Assembly (NCBI RefSeq): GCF_024198255.1
Contig: NZ_JAJVKW010000012.1
Span: 62,001 to 126,000, forward strand
DNA length: 64,000 nucleotides
DNA from: Myxococcus guangdongensis
GTDB lineage: Bacteria > Myxococcota > Myxococcia > Myxococcales > Myxococcaceae
Direction of reading: 5' to 3'
Below the pieces are notes generated by a model. The model was not told the origin of the DNA, ran no database searches, and saw only the letters and a list, made by a program, of their open reading frames with translations. The position numbers and the translations under genes were made by a program. Shown piece by piece: positions 53,334 through 61,293 of the stretch (positions within the stretch are counted from its first letter, which is position 1; every line of letters starts with the position of its first letter).

Positions 53334-53921
53334 CTATGCGCTTCCATCCGGGTCGGAGTCGAGCAAGCGCAGGTAACCGCGCACATCCTCGACGAAACCC
53401 GGGAGCGGCTTCGACAGCGCATTGAGGTGCTGCTCGAAGGTCTGCGGAGGTTTTTCCTTCTCCTCGGCGTGCCGCCGGAGAATCTCAAGCAGCGTCTCAC
53501 TATCGAGGTCGAAGAGATTCCTCAGGAAGCCGTCAGCGGACTGCGCCTCCATGAAGTCGGGCGGGTCTTCCTTCTGGAAGTGCTTCAGGTTGTTGGTCAC
53601 CAGGACCTGTGCCTGCGCCTTGAAGGCAGCGGCGGCGACATGCCTGTCCCCGAGATGATTTCTCATGCTGGGCTCCAGGTGCTCGTAGCCTGTTACCCTC
53701 GAGTCGGGGAAATGCATCTCCAGCAGGGCGAGAGTCCTGTCGATCGACTCTGGGGTGCGGTTCCTCTTCGCTATCAGGTTCCGGCGGACCTCTTCGAGGA
53801 CGCGGTCACTCCAATACGGCTGGATGAGACCCGCCGAAGCGACGCGCAACAAGGTGTCGCGCGTCACTCCCGAGAAGAACACGTTCGCGTCGATGAACAC
53901 CCGAAAGACCGCTGGGAACAC
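53334..53921 (-). CDS. PIN-domain ribonuclease, probable toxin
   Basis: A 195-residue PIN protein: FRVFIDANVFFSG gives the first Asp, LEEVRRN a central Glu, GDRHVAAAAFKAQAQVLVTNN the later acidic pair. The C-terminal roughly 60 residues (EEKEKPPQTFEQHLNALSKPLPGF) are an extra helical tail. PIN toxins cut RNA. It is 38 bp downstream of a helix-turn-helix protein in the same operon, the classic order of antitoxin then toxin. The GTG start has GGGGTGGGGC upstream. Confidence 0.8.
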   Translation of the reverse strand: MFPAVFRVFIDANVFFSGVTRDTLLRVASAGLIQPYWSDRVLEEVRRNLIAKRNRTPESIDRTLALLEMHFPDSRVTGYEHLEPSMRNHLGDRHVAAAAFKAQAQVLVTNNLKHFQKEDPPDFMEAQSADGFLRNLFDLDSETLLEILRRHAEEKEKPPQTFEQHLNALSKPLPGFVEDVRGYLRLLDSDPDGSA

Positions 53922-53959
53922 GCCCCACCCCGCAGCGGACCGGCGTGCTTCGACCGGCC

Positions 53960-54421
53960 CTAGCTGTAGTAATCCTCGTCGTCTTCACTGAGCTGCGTGA
54001 GCTCTCGAAGACCACTCGCCCTTGCCTCGTCCCGCTGCTGCTTATAGCGCAGGAGGTCCTCGAAGAGGATGCGTCGATGCTTGACGCTTCGGGTGTATTT
54101 GATTTTCCCGGACTCACACAGATTGACGAGCCCCTGGCGCGAGATGTTGAGGAAGTCCGCTGCTTGCTGCGTGGTCAGCGCCTTCCTTGAGGGCACGATG
54201 CTCACCGGCTCACCCTTGGCGAGCGAGGCGAAGAGCGTGCGCAGCAACTCCGCGGCCTCTGGCGGCAATTCGACCTGAGCGCCGTTCGGGAAGAGCAGGA
54301 CCGGCGACTTCGGGCGGGCCCCTGACGCGGCCTTCCCCTGGACGAGCTGCCGATGGATCTGCTCGGCGATGGGGCGCTTCTCGGGCGGAAGCGCGACGGG
54401 GTCGTCGAGGTCGGTCAGCAT
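53960..54421 (-). CDS. Excisionase-family DNA-binding protein, probable antitoxin
   Basis: A 153-residue protein with a MerR/excisionase-like helix-turn-helix at about 80-125: SRKALTTQQAADFLNISRQGLVNLCESGKIKYTRSVKHRRILFEDLL. The N-terminal half (PEKRPIAEQIHRQLVQGK, VELPPEAAELLRTLFASL) is probably a dimer or neutralising region, and the C-terminus is acidic (DDEDYYS). Upstream inverted repeats at 54453-54526 fit autoregulation. With the PIN gene it makes a toxin-antitoxin pair of the HTH/PIN type. Confidence 0.8.
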   Translation of the reverse strand: MLTDLDDPVALPPEKRPIAEQIHRQLVQGKAASGARPKSPVLLFPNGAQVELPPEAAELLRTLFASLAKGEPVSIVPSRKALTTQQAADFLNISRQGLVNLCESGKIKYTRSVKHRRILFEDLLRYKQQRDEARASGLRELTQLSEDDEDYYS

Positions 54422-54452
54422 GCGAGCACTCCCCTACAGCAACAAAGGAATC

Positions 54453-54526
54453 CCTGTTTATTCAGGGGTTTGAATCGGTCGGCTTCGATTCAAAATCGCT
54501 AAATTCGCCAACCTGATTTAAACAGG
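54453..54526. promoter_or_regulatory. Nested inverted repeats upstream of the toxin-antitoxin operon
   Basis: A central 9-bp perfect inverted repeat (TTTGAATCG, 8-base loop, CGATTCAAA; 54469-54494) is flanked by two facing copies of a second motif: CCTGTTTATTCAGG at 54453 and its near-complement CCTGATTTAAACAGG at 54512. The AT-rich stretch is unlike surrounding DNA. Probably the promoter-operator bound by the excisionase-like antitoxin alone and with toxin. Confidence 0.55.
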
Positions 54527-54548
54527 CCACCTGCTTCTGTCAAACCCG

Positions 54549-55793
54549 TCAGTGCCCCAGGCTGTCCACTCCTCGCAGCGGGCGCATCAGCGCGGAGACG
54601 AGTCGCTCGCGGCGCACCACGAACTCGGCCGTGCCCGTCATTCCTGGGCGCAGCTTCACGGGCACTCCCGCCGTGGAACGCGGCGCCTCCGGCACCCTCA
54701 CGTCCACTCGATAGGGCGAGGCTCCCAGCGTGTCGTCCTGCCTCCTCGTCGTGTCCCCCGCGACGCGTGACAACTCTCCCAACAACACACCGAAGTCCTG
54801 GAACGGATAGCCGTCCAGCTTGATGCGCACCGCCTGCCCCTCTCGCAGGAAGGTGATTCCCTCCGACGTCACCGCCGCGCGCACCACCAACGCATCCTCC
54901 GACGGCACCACCAACCCCAACACACTCCCCGCCTGCACCACGTCCCCCCGGTCGAACACCGTCAGCCCCTGCACCGTCCCCGCTCGCGGCGCCACCACCT
55001 CCCACCTCGCCACCTCCAGCCGCGTCTCCTCCAGCTCCCCCTCGTACCGCTCCAGCTCCACCTTCGCCGCCGCCAACGCTGCGCCGTCCGCCAACGACGC
55101 CACCCTCGCGTCTCCCTCCAACCCTCGCTGCTCCAACTCCAGGCGCCCCAGGCTCGCCTCCAGCTCTCGCGCCGCCGCCCTCGCCGCTTCCACCTGTGAG
55201 CGCGCGACCTCCGCCTGCATCGCCGCGTTCTCCACCTCCACCGACGCCACGAACTCCTTCGCCTTCAGTTGCTCGGCCTGCCGCGCATCCCTCGCTCGCG
55301 CCTCCGCCTCCCGCTCCTTCGCGCTCACCTGCGCTCGCGCCGCCTCCAGTCGCGCCACCGTCTCCACCGCCGTCGCCTTCCGCACGCGCACCTGCATCCC
55401 GTACGCGTCCGCTCGCGAGGCCACCAGCGCCTCCAACATCGACACCCGCCCTCGCGCCTCCGCGACCTGCTGTTCGAGCAGCTTCTTTCGCGTCCGCACC
55501 TGCGCGTCATCCAGGCGCAGCAGCACCGCGCCCTGCTCCACCTGCTGCCCCTCTCGCACCGAGATGTCCGCCACCACCCCCGAGCGCTGTGCCTGGACTC
55601 GCGCTGTCTCACCCACCGGCGCCACCACCGCCTGTGCTCGCACCACCACGTCCAGCTCGATGAAGAACAACGCGCCGAAGCCCAGCAGCGCCAGCCCCGC
55701 GCACACCAGGTACAGCGTCCGCAACACCTGCCGCGTCCTCGGGAAGTCGAGCACCGGCAACAGCTCGCGATAGGTGTCCTCACTCACCGCCAT
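54549..55793 (-). CDS. HlyD-family periplasmic adaptor of the peptide exporter
   Basis: A 414-residue membrane fusion protein: one N-terminal TM (LYLVCAGLALLGFGALFFIEL, about 25-45), a lipoyl-like half-motif (ARVQAQRSGVVADISVREGQQVEQGAVLLRLDD), a long Ala/Glu/Arg coiled-coil hairpin (about 95-240) and the second half (RWEVVAPRAGTVQGLTVFDRGDVVQAGSVLGLVV). Its ATG overlaps the end of the peptidase-ABC gene by 14 bp, so the two are co-translated. It links the exporter to an outer-membrane channel, which is not encoded here. Confidence 0.88.
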   Translation of the reverse strand: MAVSEDTYRELLPVLDFPRTRQVLRTLYLVCAGLALLGFGALFFIELDVVVRAQAVVAPVGETARVQAQRSGVVADISVREGQQVEQGAVLLRLDDAQVRTRKKLLEQQVAEARGRVSMLEALVASRADAYGMQVRVRKATAVETVARLEAARAQVSAKEREAEARARDARQAEQLKAKEFVASVEVENAAMQAEVARSQVEAARAAARELEASLGRLELEQRGLEGDARVASLADGAALAAAKVELERYEGELEETRLEVARWEVVAPRAGTVQGLTVFDRGDVVQAGSVLGLVVPSEDALVVRAAVTSEGITFLREGQAVRIKLDGYPFQDFGVLLGELSRVAGDTTRRQDDTLGASPYRVDVRVPEAPRSTAGVPVKLRPGMTGTAEFVVRRERLVSALMRPLRGVDSLGH

Positions 55794-58700
55794 GCCCCAC
55801 CTCCGCGCCATGGCGCTTCCAGTTCGGCGTCGCCTGCGCGAGCGCGCTGTACAGCTTGCCCTGCGCCGACATCAGCGACTCGTGCGTCCCCATCTGCGAG
55901 ATGCGCCCCTCGTTCATCACCACGATGCGGTCCGCGTGCTGCAACGTCTGCAACCGATGGCTGATGATGAGCGTCGTCCGCCCTCGCACGATGTCTCGCA
56001 GCCGGTCGTGAATGGCCTGCTCCGCCAACGGGTCCAGCGCCGCCGTCGCCTCGTCGAAGATGAGGATGCGTGGGTCCGTCACCAACGCCCTCGCGATGAT
56101 GACCCGCTGCCGCTGCCCTCCCGACAACGTCAACCCACGCTCCCCCACCAACGTCTGGAACCCATACGGCAGCTCCGTGACGAAGTCGTACGCCCCCGCG
56201 AGCTGCGCCGCCCTCACCACCGCCTGCTCCGTCACCGGACGCCCACAGGCGATGTTGTCGAACACCGTGCCGGAGAACAGCTGCGTCTCCTGCGTCACCA
56301 TCCCTATCTGCCCACGCACCGACTCGGGCGTCACGTCCCGCAGGTTGTAGCCGTCAATCGAGACCGTCCCCTCGCTCGGGTCGTGCAACCGCAACAGCAG
56401 CCGCACCAGCGTGCTCTTCCCACACCCCGACGGCCCCACCAGCGCCACCACCTCGCCCGGCGCGAACTCCAAATCCAACCGCTCCAACGTGTTGGACTCC
56501 CTGCCACTCCCATAGCGGAAGCTCACCCCGCGAAACCGCAGGTGTCCCTTCACCCTCGGCAGCTCCAACACCGCCGAGGCCCGCTTGTCCCCCTCCCCCG
56601 CCACCTCCTGCACCGCCCCCACCCGCTCCAGATGCGCTAGCACCCGCTGGTAGTCCCGCCACTGCGTCGCCAGTCGCACCAGCGGCCCGCTCATCTGCCG
56701 CGCGAACAACGTCGCCGCGATGAGCGCCCCCACCGTGAGTTCCCCGCGCAGCACCGCCCTCGAGCCCACCCACAACACCAGCGCGCTGCCCATCAGGTCC
56801 AACGTCTGCGACACACTCGCGCCAATCGCCCCGTGCATCGCCGCCTTGAAGCCGTGCTGCAGCGAAGGCGCCAACAGGCGCTGCATCGTGCGCAGGAAGG
56901 GCAGCTCCAGCGCATGCGCCTTGAGCGACTCGAAGCCCTTGAACGAGTCCATCAAGTGCGTCTGGTACAGGTCATGCTGTGACAGGTACGCCACCATGTG
57001 GTTGCGCACCTGCCGCCCCACCACCGCCGACACCAACAGGTGCAACGGCATCAGCGCCAACGCCAGCACCGCCAACACCGGCGAGTACAGCGTCAACACC
57101 GCCGCCGTGCTCAACACCAACGCCACGTCGATGGTGATGGCGATGGCGTTGTCAACGATGAACCCGCGCACCAACCCCACCTCGAGGAACCGGTTGAGGA
57201 TGTCGCTCGTCGTGAAGCGCTGGAACAGACCCGAGGCCCCATCCAGGATTCGCCGGTACAGCGTCTCCACCACGTCGCGCTCGATGCGCGTGGACGCCTC
57301 CAGCACCAGGTAGCTGCGCGCATAGGACAACACTCCGGACACGACCGCCGTCCCGAGCAATCCCACGAGCAGCACGTCGAGCAGCGCCGTGTCCGCCCGC
57401 ATCAACACCCGGTCGATGACGACCTGACTCCCCAGCGGGAACGCCAGCGCCAGCACCTGCAACAGCAGCGACAGCCCCACCAGCTCCGCGATGGCCCAGC
57501 GATAGGGACGCAGCAGCACCGAGAAGCGCCCGAGCGCGGACTGCTCGCGCTGCTTCGGAGCCAGCGGCGCCACCGCCGTCGTCATCCGGTCCGATGGCTT
57601 GAGCAGCAGCAACATCCCCTTCCACGAACGCTCGAACTCCTCTCGCGGAATCGTGCGCGTCGCGAACGAGGGGTCCCCCACCACGACCCCCTTGCGCGTC
57701 ACCCTCCACACCACGACGAAGTGATGCCGGTCCTGCAGGTGCGCGATGGCTGGCAGATCGACTGAGTTCAAGAGCCCCCAGTCCGCCTGGATACCCGTGG
57801 TGATGAACCCGAGCTGCTCCCCCGTGCGCGAGAGGTCCAACAGGCTGGTGCCATAGCGGCTCACGCCCGCCAGCTTCATCAGCGAGGGGTAGTCCAGCTC
57901 ATGGCCGTAGTACCTCGCCACCATGCGCAGGCACGCGGCCCCACAGTCCATGTGCTCCTGCTGTCGGTAGAACGGCACCGGCTTCCATCCCGGCGCGGAG
58001 CTGGGTCGCTCGGGCAGTTCCAGGGAGGATTCGTCCTCCGTGGGCGCCTCGGACGGCGCGCTCACGTCCGTGAGCACCACGTGCGGCCAGCGGTTGAACT
58101 GCGCGCTGCTGCGAGTCACCCGTCGCCCCAGTGCCCTGCGGACTCCTGGGAAGCGCAGCAAAACCTCGGCCGTGGCCCCTCGGGGCGCGGACAACAACGT
58201 GCTCGGCTCCAGCGCCGTCGCCGCGGCGAAGACGGGCGCATCCAAGAGCAGTGCATCCAGCGCGAAGTCCTCGCCCGGCCCGAGGGCCCGCTCCCCGTAG
58301 CGGACCGAGCCCTCACGCAGCACCCACCACTCCGCCGCCGTGGCCCCCGCGGGTATGAGCGCCGTGCCCTCCGCCACCGTACTCTCACGGAAGCACGCCG
58401 CGAGCCGCAGCGCGCCCTCCGGCTCCACGTCCTCCACGAACAGGTCCAGCAACGCCCTCCGCAGCGCGGGGCACAGCAGCGCCTTCAGCCCACCCGTCTC
58501 GTCGAGGGCCAGCGCATCCGTGAACGCCGCACCAGGGACCTCCAGCACCCGCGCGCCGCTGCTCGCCACCACGTCGAACCCGTGCGTCGCTCCCGCGTCA
58601 CGCGCGTGCGTGCCGTACAGCTCACCCGCCGCCACATGGGTCACCCGGAGGAACGCACCGTGGCTCGCGCCCAGGTGCCCCATCACGAGCATCCCCTCGA

Positions 58701-58887
58701 GCACCAGGAGCACCGAGTCACACGGCTGCCCTCGCGTCACCACCAACTCCTGCGGCGCGAAGACACGGATGCGCCCCGCGCTCTCCAGATGGCGACGGAC
58801 CTCGTCCGGCAGGATGCGCAGCACCCCGGATACACGACGTAACTCCAGGGCCGAGACCTCGGCGCTGTCCGCGAGCATGCTCATCAT
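55780..58887 (-). CDS. C39 peptidase-containing ABC exporter (PCAT) with two cyclic-nucleotide-binding-like domains
   Basis: About 1035 residues. Two CNMP-like beta barrels come first (about 30-125, LLVLEGMLVMG and GELYGTHARD; about 160-255, EGTALIPAGATAAEWWVLREGS). Then the C39 peptidase: QQEHMDCGAACLRM with catalytic Cys near 315, RHHFVVVW His and GDPSF Asp, an intact triad. Six TM helices follow (about 470-760) and an NBD with GPSGCGKST, LSGGQRQR and ILIFDEATAALD. It cuts double-glycine leaders and exports the peptide. The 59-residue precursor in the same operon is the obvious cargo. The extra sensory domains may gate export. ATG 58887 is chosen because the short upstream ORF stops on it. 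Confidence 0.9.
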   Translation of the reverse strand: MMSMLADSAEVSALELRRVSGVLRILPDEVRRHLESAGRIRVFAPQELVVTRGQPCDSVLLVLEGMLVMGHLGASHGAFLRVTHVAAGELYGTHARDAGATHGFDVVASSGARVLEVPGAAFTDALALDETGGLKALLCPALRRALLDLFVEDVEPEGALRLAACFRESTVAEGTALIPAGATAAEWWVLREGSVRYGERALGPGEDFALDALLLDAPVFAAATALEPSTLLSAPRGATAEVLLRFPGVRRALGRRVTRSSAQFNRWPHVVLTDVSAPSEAPTEDESSLELPERPSSAPGWKPVPFYRQQEHMDCGAACLRMVARYYGHELDYPSLMKLAGVSRYGTSLLDLSRTGEQLGFITTGIQADWGLLNSVDLPAIAHLQDRHHFVVVWRVTRKGVVVGDPSFATRTIPREEFERSWKGMLLLLKPSDRMTTAVAPLAPKQREQSALGRFSVLLRPYRWAIAELVGLSLLLQVLALAFPLGSQVVIDRVLMRADTALLDVLLVGLLGTAVVSGVLSYARSYLVLEASTRIERDVVETLYRRILDGASGLFQRFTTSDILNRFLEVGLVRGFIVDNAIAITIDVALVLSTAAVLTLYSPVLAVLALALMPLHLLVSAVVGRQVRNHMVAYLSQHDLYQTHLMDSFKGFESLKAHALELPFLRTMQRLLAPSLQHGFKAAMHGAIGASVSQTLDLMGSALVLWVGSRAVLRGELTVGALIAATLFARQMSGPLVRLATQWRDYQRVLAHLERVGAVQEVAGEGDKRASAVLELPRVKGHLRFRGVSFRYGSGRESNTLERLDLEFAPGEVVALVGPSGCGKSTLVRLLLRLHDPSEGTVSIDGYNLRDVTPESVRGQIGMVTQETQLFSGTVFDNIACGRPVTEQAVVRAAQLAGAYDFVTELPYGFQTLVGERGLTLSGGQRQRVIIARALVTDPRILIFDEATAALDPLAEQAIHDRLRDIVRGRTTLIISHRLQTLQHADRIVVMNEGRISQMGTHESLMSAQGKLYSALAQATPNWKRHGAEVGHGGE

Positions 58888-58976
58888 CGACACCTGTCAG
58901 CCAGGACGGCCCGCACCCCGGACACACGTCGTGCATCCGAGGCGAACGTCTCGACGCTGTCCGCGAGCACGCTCAT
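58884..58976 (-). CDS. 30-codon ORF duplicating the PCAT N-terminus
   Basis: MSVLADSVETFASDARRVSG begins a 30-residue frame that ends in TGA overlapping the PCAT ATG (ATGA). It mirrors the first residues of PCAT itself (MLADSAEVSALELRRVSGV), so the start region has been tandemly duplicated by about 90 bp and the first copy cut short. It may act as a coupling leader or be a fossil. A functional peptide is not shown. Confidence 0.5.
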   Translation of the reverse strand: MSVLADSVETFASDARRVSGVRAVLADRCR

Positions 58977-58987
58977 GGCGCCGCCAC

Positions 58988-60049
58988 TCAATCCTCCACG
59001 GTGAAGACGAGCGGCCCCTCGTCCGGGCCGTAGAAGTCGAGCAGCTCGCGGTGGTACGCCATCGTCAATCGGCAGAAGGTGATGAGCCTGCGACGGATGC
59101 GCGCCTGGTCCGCCGCGGTCAGCGGCCCCGAATCCGCGAACGGCTCCCGCCCGAACTGGTCGTGGTCATCACTGCAGTCCCCCACGTCATGGTCCCGGAA
59201 GGGCCCGAACGCCTCCACCGGCAACACTCCGTGCTCGGTGAAGCGCTCCCAGAACTTCCCCACCGTGGCCAGCGCCGTCGGGTCACCCTCCCCCACGCCG
59301 ATGCAAGCCGAGTACGACAGTGGATCCGCCATGCCCAACCACCGCAGGTGGTTGATGAGCGCCTGCATCGCAATCAACGGAGACGCCCGCTCCAGGTCCG
59401 CCTCCGTCAACCCCGCCGCGAGCAACCCGCGCTTCAACCACGCGTGGTGCCAGTACTCGAACGACAGGTGCTCGCTCAGGATGGTCTTCAACCGCTCCGT
59501 CGGCTGCGACGCCACCGCCGCGCTCTGGTGCGACGAGGCCGCCAGCGCGAAGTGGTAGTTCTCCAGCAGGTACCCCACCGCCAGGCGCCGCGACACCGGC
59601 CCCGTCCAGAACCGGTGCAACATCGCCGACGGCCCCCACCGCTGCTGGGCGATGCCCGCCAGCGAGCGCAGGTGCTCGTAGTACGCCAGCGCGTCCACCT
59701 CGAGCGCGCTCGTCTGCACCAACACCGCGCGGTGATACAGGTCCTGCGCCACCGACGACACCAGCTCCAGCCCCAGCTTCGTCTCCCGCGCCAGCTCCGA
59801 GAGCGTGCGCTGCCCATCGAACAACGGAATCACGCGCCAGGCCTTCTCCGCGCTCTCGCTGTCGATGGTCATCACCTCCCAGGGCTCGCCCTGCGCCCCA
59901 CCGAGCACCAGCTCGCGCCGCGCGAGTCCCTCGGGACGGACCCAGCTCGCCAAGGACAGCCGCATCGCGGGATGCAGCGGCCCGGGCTCACGCGTCGAGG
60001 GATGCCAGGCACGTCCGATGATGGGAAGGTGGCCGTTGCTGTCACTCAT
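58988..60049 (-). CDS. Haem-oxygenase-like iron enzyme (HDO/PqqC-like), probable RiPP-modifying enzyme
   Basis: A 353-residue protein. The N-terminal roughly 130 residues hold a PqqD-like or winged region (FDGQRTLSELARETKLG). The rest is an all-helical haem-oxygenase-like di-iron domain: a Glu in YLLENYHFAL, EHLSFEYWHHAWLKRG giving ExxxxExxHH, and later HDVGDCSDDHD and MAYHRELLDFY acidic/His residues. Such oxidases cleave, desaturate or rearrange C-N and C-C bonds. The start overlaps the PqqD-like stop by 8 bp. It is the best candidate for oxidative tailoring of the Pro/Val/Ile/Thr-rich core. Confidence 0.75.
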   Translation of the reverse strand: MSDSNGHLPIIGRAWHPSTREPGPLHPAMRLSLASWVRPEGLARRELVLGGAQGEPWEVMTIDSESAEKAWRVIPLFDGQRTLSELARETKLGLELVSSVAQDLYHRAVLVQTSALEVDALAYYEHLRSLAGIAQQRWGPSAMLHRFWTGPVSRRLAVGYLLENYHFALAASSHQSAAVASQPTERLKTILSEHLSFEYWHHAWLKRGLLAAGLTEADLERASPLIAMQALINHLRWLGMADPLSYSACIGVGEGDPTALATVGKFWERFTEHGVLPVEAFGPFRDHDVGDCSDDHDQFGREPFADSGPLTAADQARIRRRLITFCRLTMAYHRELLDFYGPDEGPLVFTVED

Positions 60050-60359
60050 GGTTCTCACCGCCTGCGGATGGGTTGGAAGAAGGAGGAGCCACGAGCGAGA
60101 CGAGCTCCTGCTGAACGAAGGCGCCCAACGTGTGGCGCGTGACGGCGAGCGCGAGCTCCATGTCCCAGCCCCGCTCGCGATGCAGCACCTCGGCCACCTG
60201 GACCACCGTCCTCACGCCGTCACAGGCGCGCCAGACGGCGTCGGTGCCCTCGTCCAAATCGAAGTAGTAGTTGTCCAGGATGAGGTGCACCTGCCCCTCC
60301 GCGCGGCGCCGCCGCACGCGCAGATGGGTGACCGGAATGAGCATGTCCATGGCGCTCAT
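60042..60359 (-). CDS. PqqD-like RiPP recognition element
   Basis: A 105-residue PqqD-fold protein: VHLILDNYYFDLDEGTDAVW, then CDGVRTVVQVAEVLHRERGWDMELALAVTRHTLGAFVQQELV. The Leu...G(T)..W..CDG.RTV..(I/V)A..L pattern is that of RiPP recognition elements, which bind leader peptides and present them to tailoring enzymes. ATGA overlap with the nucleotidyltransferase upstream and 8-bp overlap with the iron enzyme downstream show tight coupling. It points strongly to a nearby precursor, which is found at 61294-61473. Confidence 0.8.
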   Translation of the reverse strand: MSAMDMLIPVTHLRVRRRRAEGQVHLILDNYYFDLDEGTDAVWRACDGVRTVVQVAEVLHRERGWDMELALAVTRHTLGAFVQQELVSLVAPPSSNPSAGGENHE

Positions 60360-61177
60360 CCCTCGATGACATCCGTGAGATGGTTACACAGCCGGATGCA
60401 CGTCTCCAGGTAGGCCTTCAGCGCCTCCGGTTGCGTCCTCAGCCGCGCGCCGTCGGGGAACTGGAGCTCCCAGAAGCGCTGCTCGAACGCGCGCGCCTCC
60501 GCGTCACCGCTGGCGGCGAGCTGCCCCAGGATTCTCGTGCGCCACTTGCGGCGGATGTTCGTGCTGCCTCGCGCGTGGCAGAAGGCGTCGCAGGTGGAGT
60601 TGAGCAACTCCCGCGCGCGCATCAGCGCCACGTCCGGCTGCTCCATCATCCCGTAGAGGTCCTCGAGCGCGTCGTCGACCTCGCGAATCTTCACCTCCCG
60701 CAACCACCGCGACAGCCGGTGGAAGTCGAAGCGGGCGCGGAGCCGCTCCAGGCGGCTGTCGTGCATCAGCGCGACGCCGGTGCGCACGCGGTGGAGGAAG
60801 ACGATTTCGTCCTCCGTCATCCGCCGCTCCATCATCACGTTGTCCGGCCCACCCTCCTTCAGGTCGAGCGAGCCCAGCTTCGCGGCGAGCCGCTCCACGG
60901 CCGCGTCACTCCAGTACTCGAAGTCCACGCGCCGCTTGCCGAGCATGTGCACGGAGAAGAGCGCCTCCCCCGCCTTGTGCAGGCTGGTGCCCTTCGGCTC
61001 ACCCCCACCGACGATGAACACGTCGATGTCGGAGAAGGCGTTGCCCATGCCCTCCACCAGGGAGCCGGACAGGAACACCGCGGCCTCCAGCGCGGGTGTC
61101 AGGGACTCGAGCGCCAACAGCTGGCCCAGGTCCACACCCAGGAGGTCCACCAGGTCGTCACGCGAAAGCTGCGTCAT
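60356..61177 (-). CDS. Nucleotidyltransferase-fold enzyme of the RiPP operon
   Basis: A 273-residue protein with FLSGSLVEGMGNAFSDIDVFIVG near residue 35, the GS...DxD core of the Pol-beta/MNT fold, and VDFEYW near 85 with the third acidic residue. The remainder is helical (about 120-270, FHRLSRWLREVKI, ARELLNSTCDAFCHA). It may adenylylate or otherwise nucleotidylate the peptide, or protect the producer. The role is open. ATG 61177 is preferred; a GTG at 61189 is possible. It is separated from the precursor gene by a hairpin. Confidence 0.75.
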   Translation of the reverse strand: MTQLSRDDLVDLLGVDLGQLLALESLTPALEAAVFLSGSLVEGMGNAFSDIDVFIVGGGEPKGTSLHKAGEALFSVHMLGKRRVDFEYWSDAAVERLAAKLGSLDLKEGGPDNVMMERRMTEDEIVFLHRVRTGVALMHDSRLERLRARFDFHRLSRWLREVKIREVDDALEDLYGMMEQPDVALMRARELLNSTCDAFCHARGSTNIRRKWRTRILGQLAASGDAEARAFEQRFWELQFPDGARLRTQPEALKAYLETCIRLCNHLTDVIEG

Positions 61178-61194
61178 GAGGGCCGCCACACCGG

Positions 61195-61243
61195 AAAAAA
61201 GAAGAGGAAGGACGGCGCGGGCCCGTTTCAGGCGGCCCGCGCC
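61195..61243 (-). terminator. Attenuator/terminator between precursor and tailoring genes
   Basis: Leftward, a perfect 10-bp stem (61214-61243, loop CGTTTCAGGC on the top strand) is followed by a T-rich run ending in six T's at 61195. The hairpin lies 51 bp after the precursor stop and before the nucleotidyltransferase. Partial termination here would raise precursor mRNA over enzyme mRNA, as is common in RiPP operons. Confidence 0.65.
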
Positions 61244-61293
61244 CCCCCTGCATGAGCCTCAACGGCCCACGCGGTCAGCCTTCACCGGCGAAA

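Noticed and set aside
53334..54421. Phage excisionase gene
   Set aside because: The helix-turn-helix family name is shared, but the gene is paired with a PIN-domain gene and has no integrase nearby, so a toxin-antitoxin role fits better.
58884..58976. Second RiPP precursor
   Set aside because: It lacks a GG site and core-like composition. Its sequence resembles the start of the exporter itself, so duplication explains it better.
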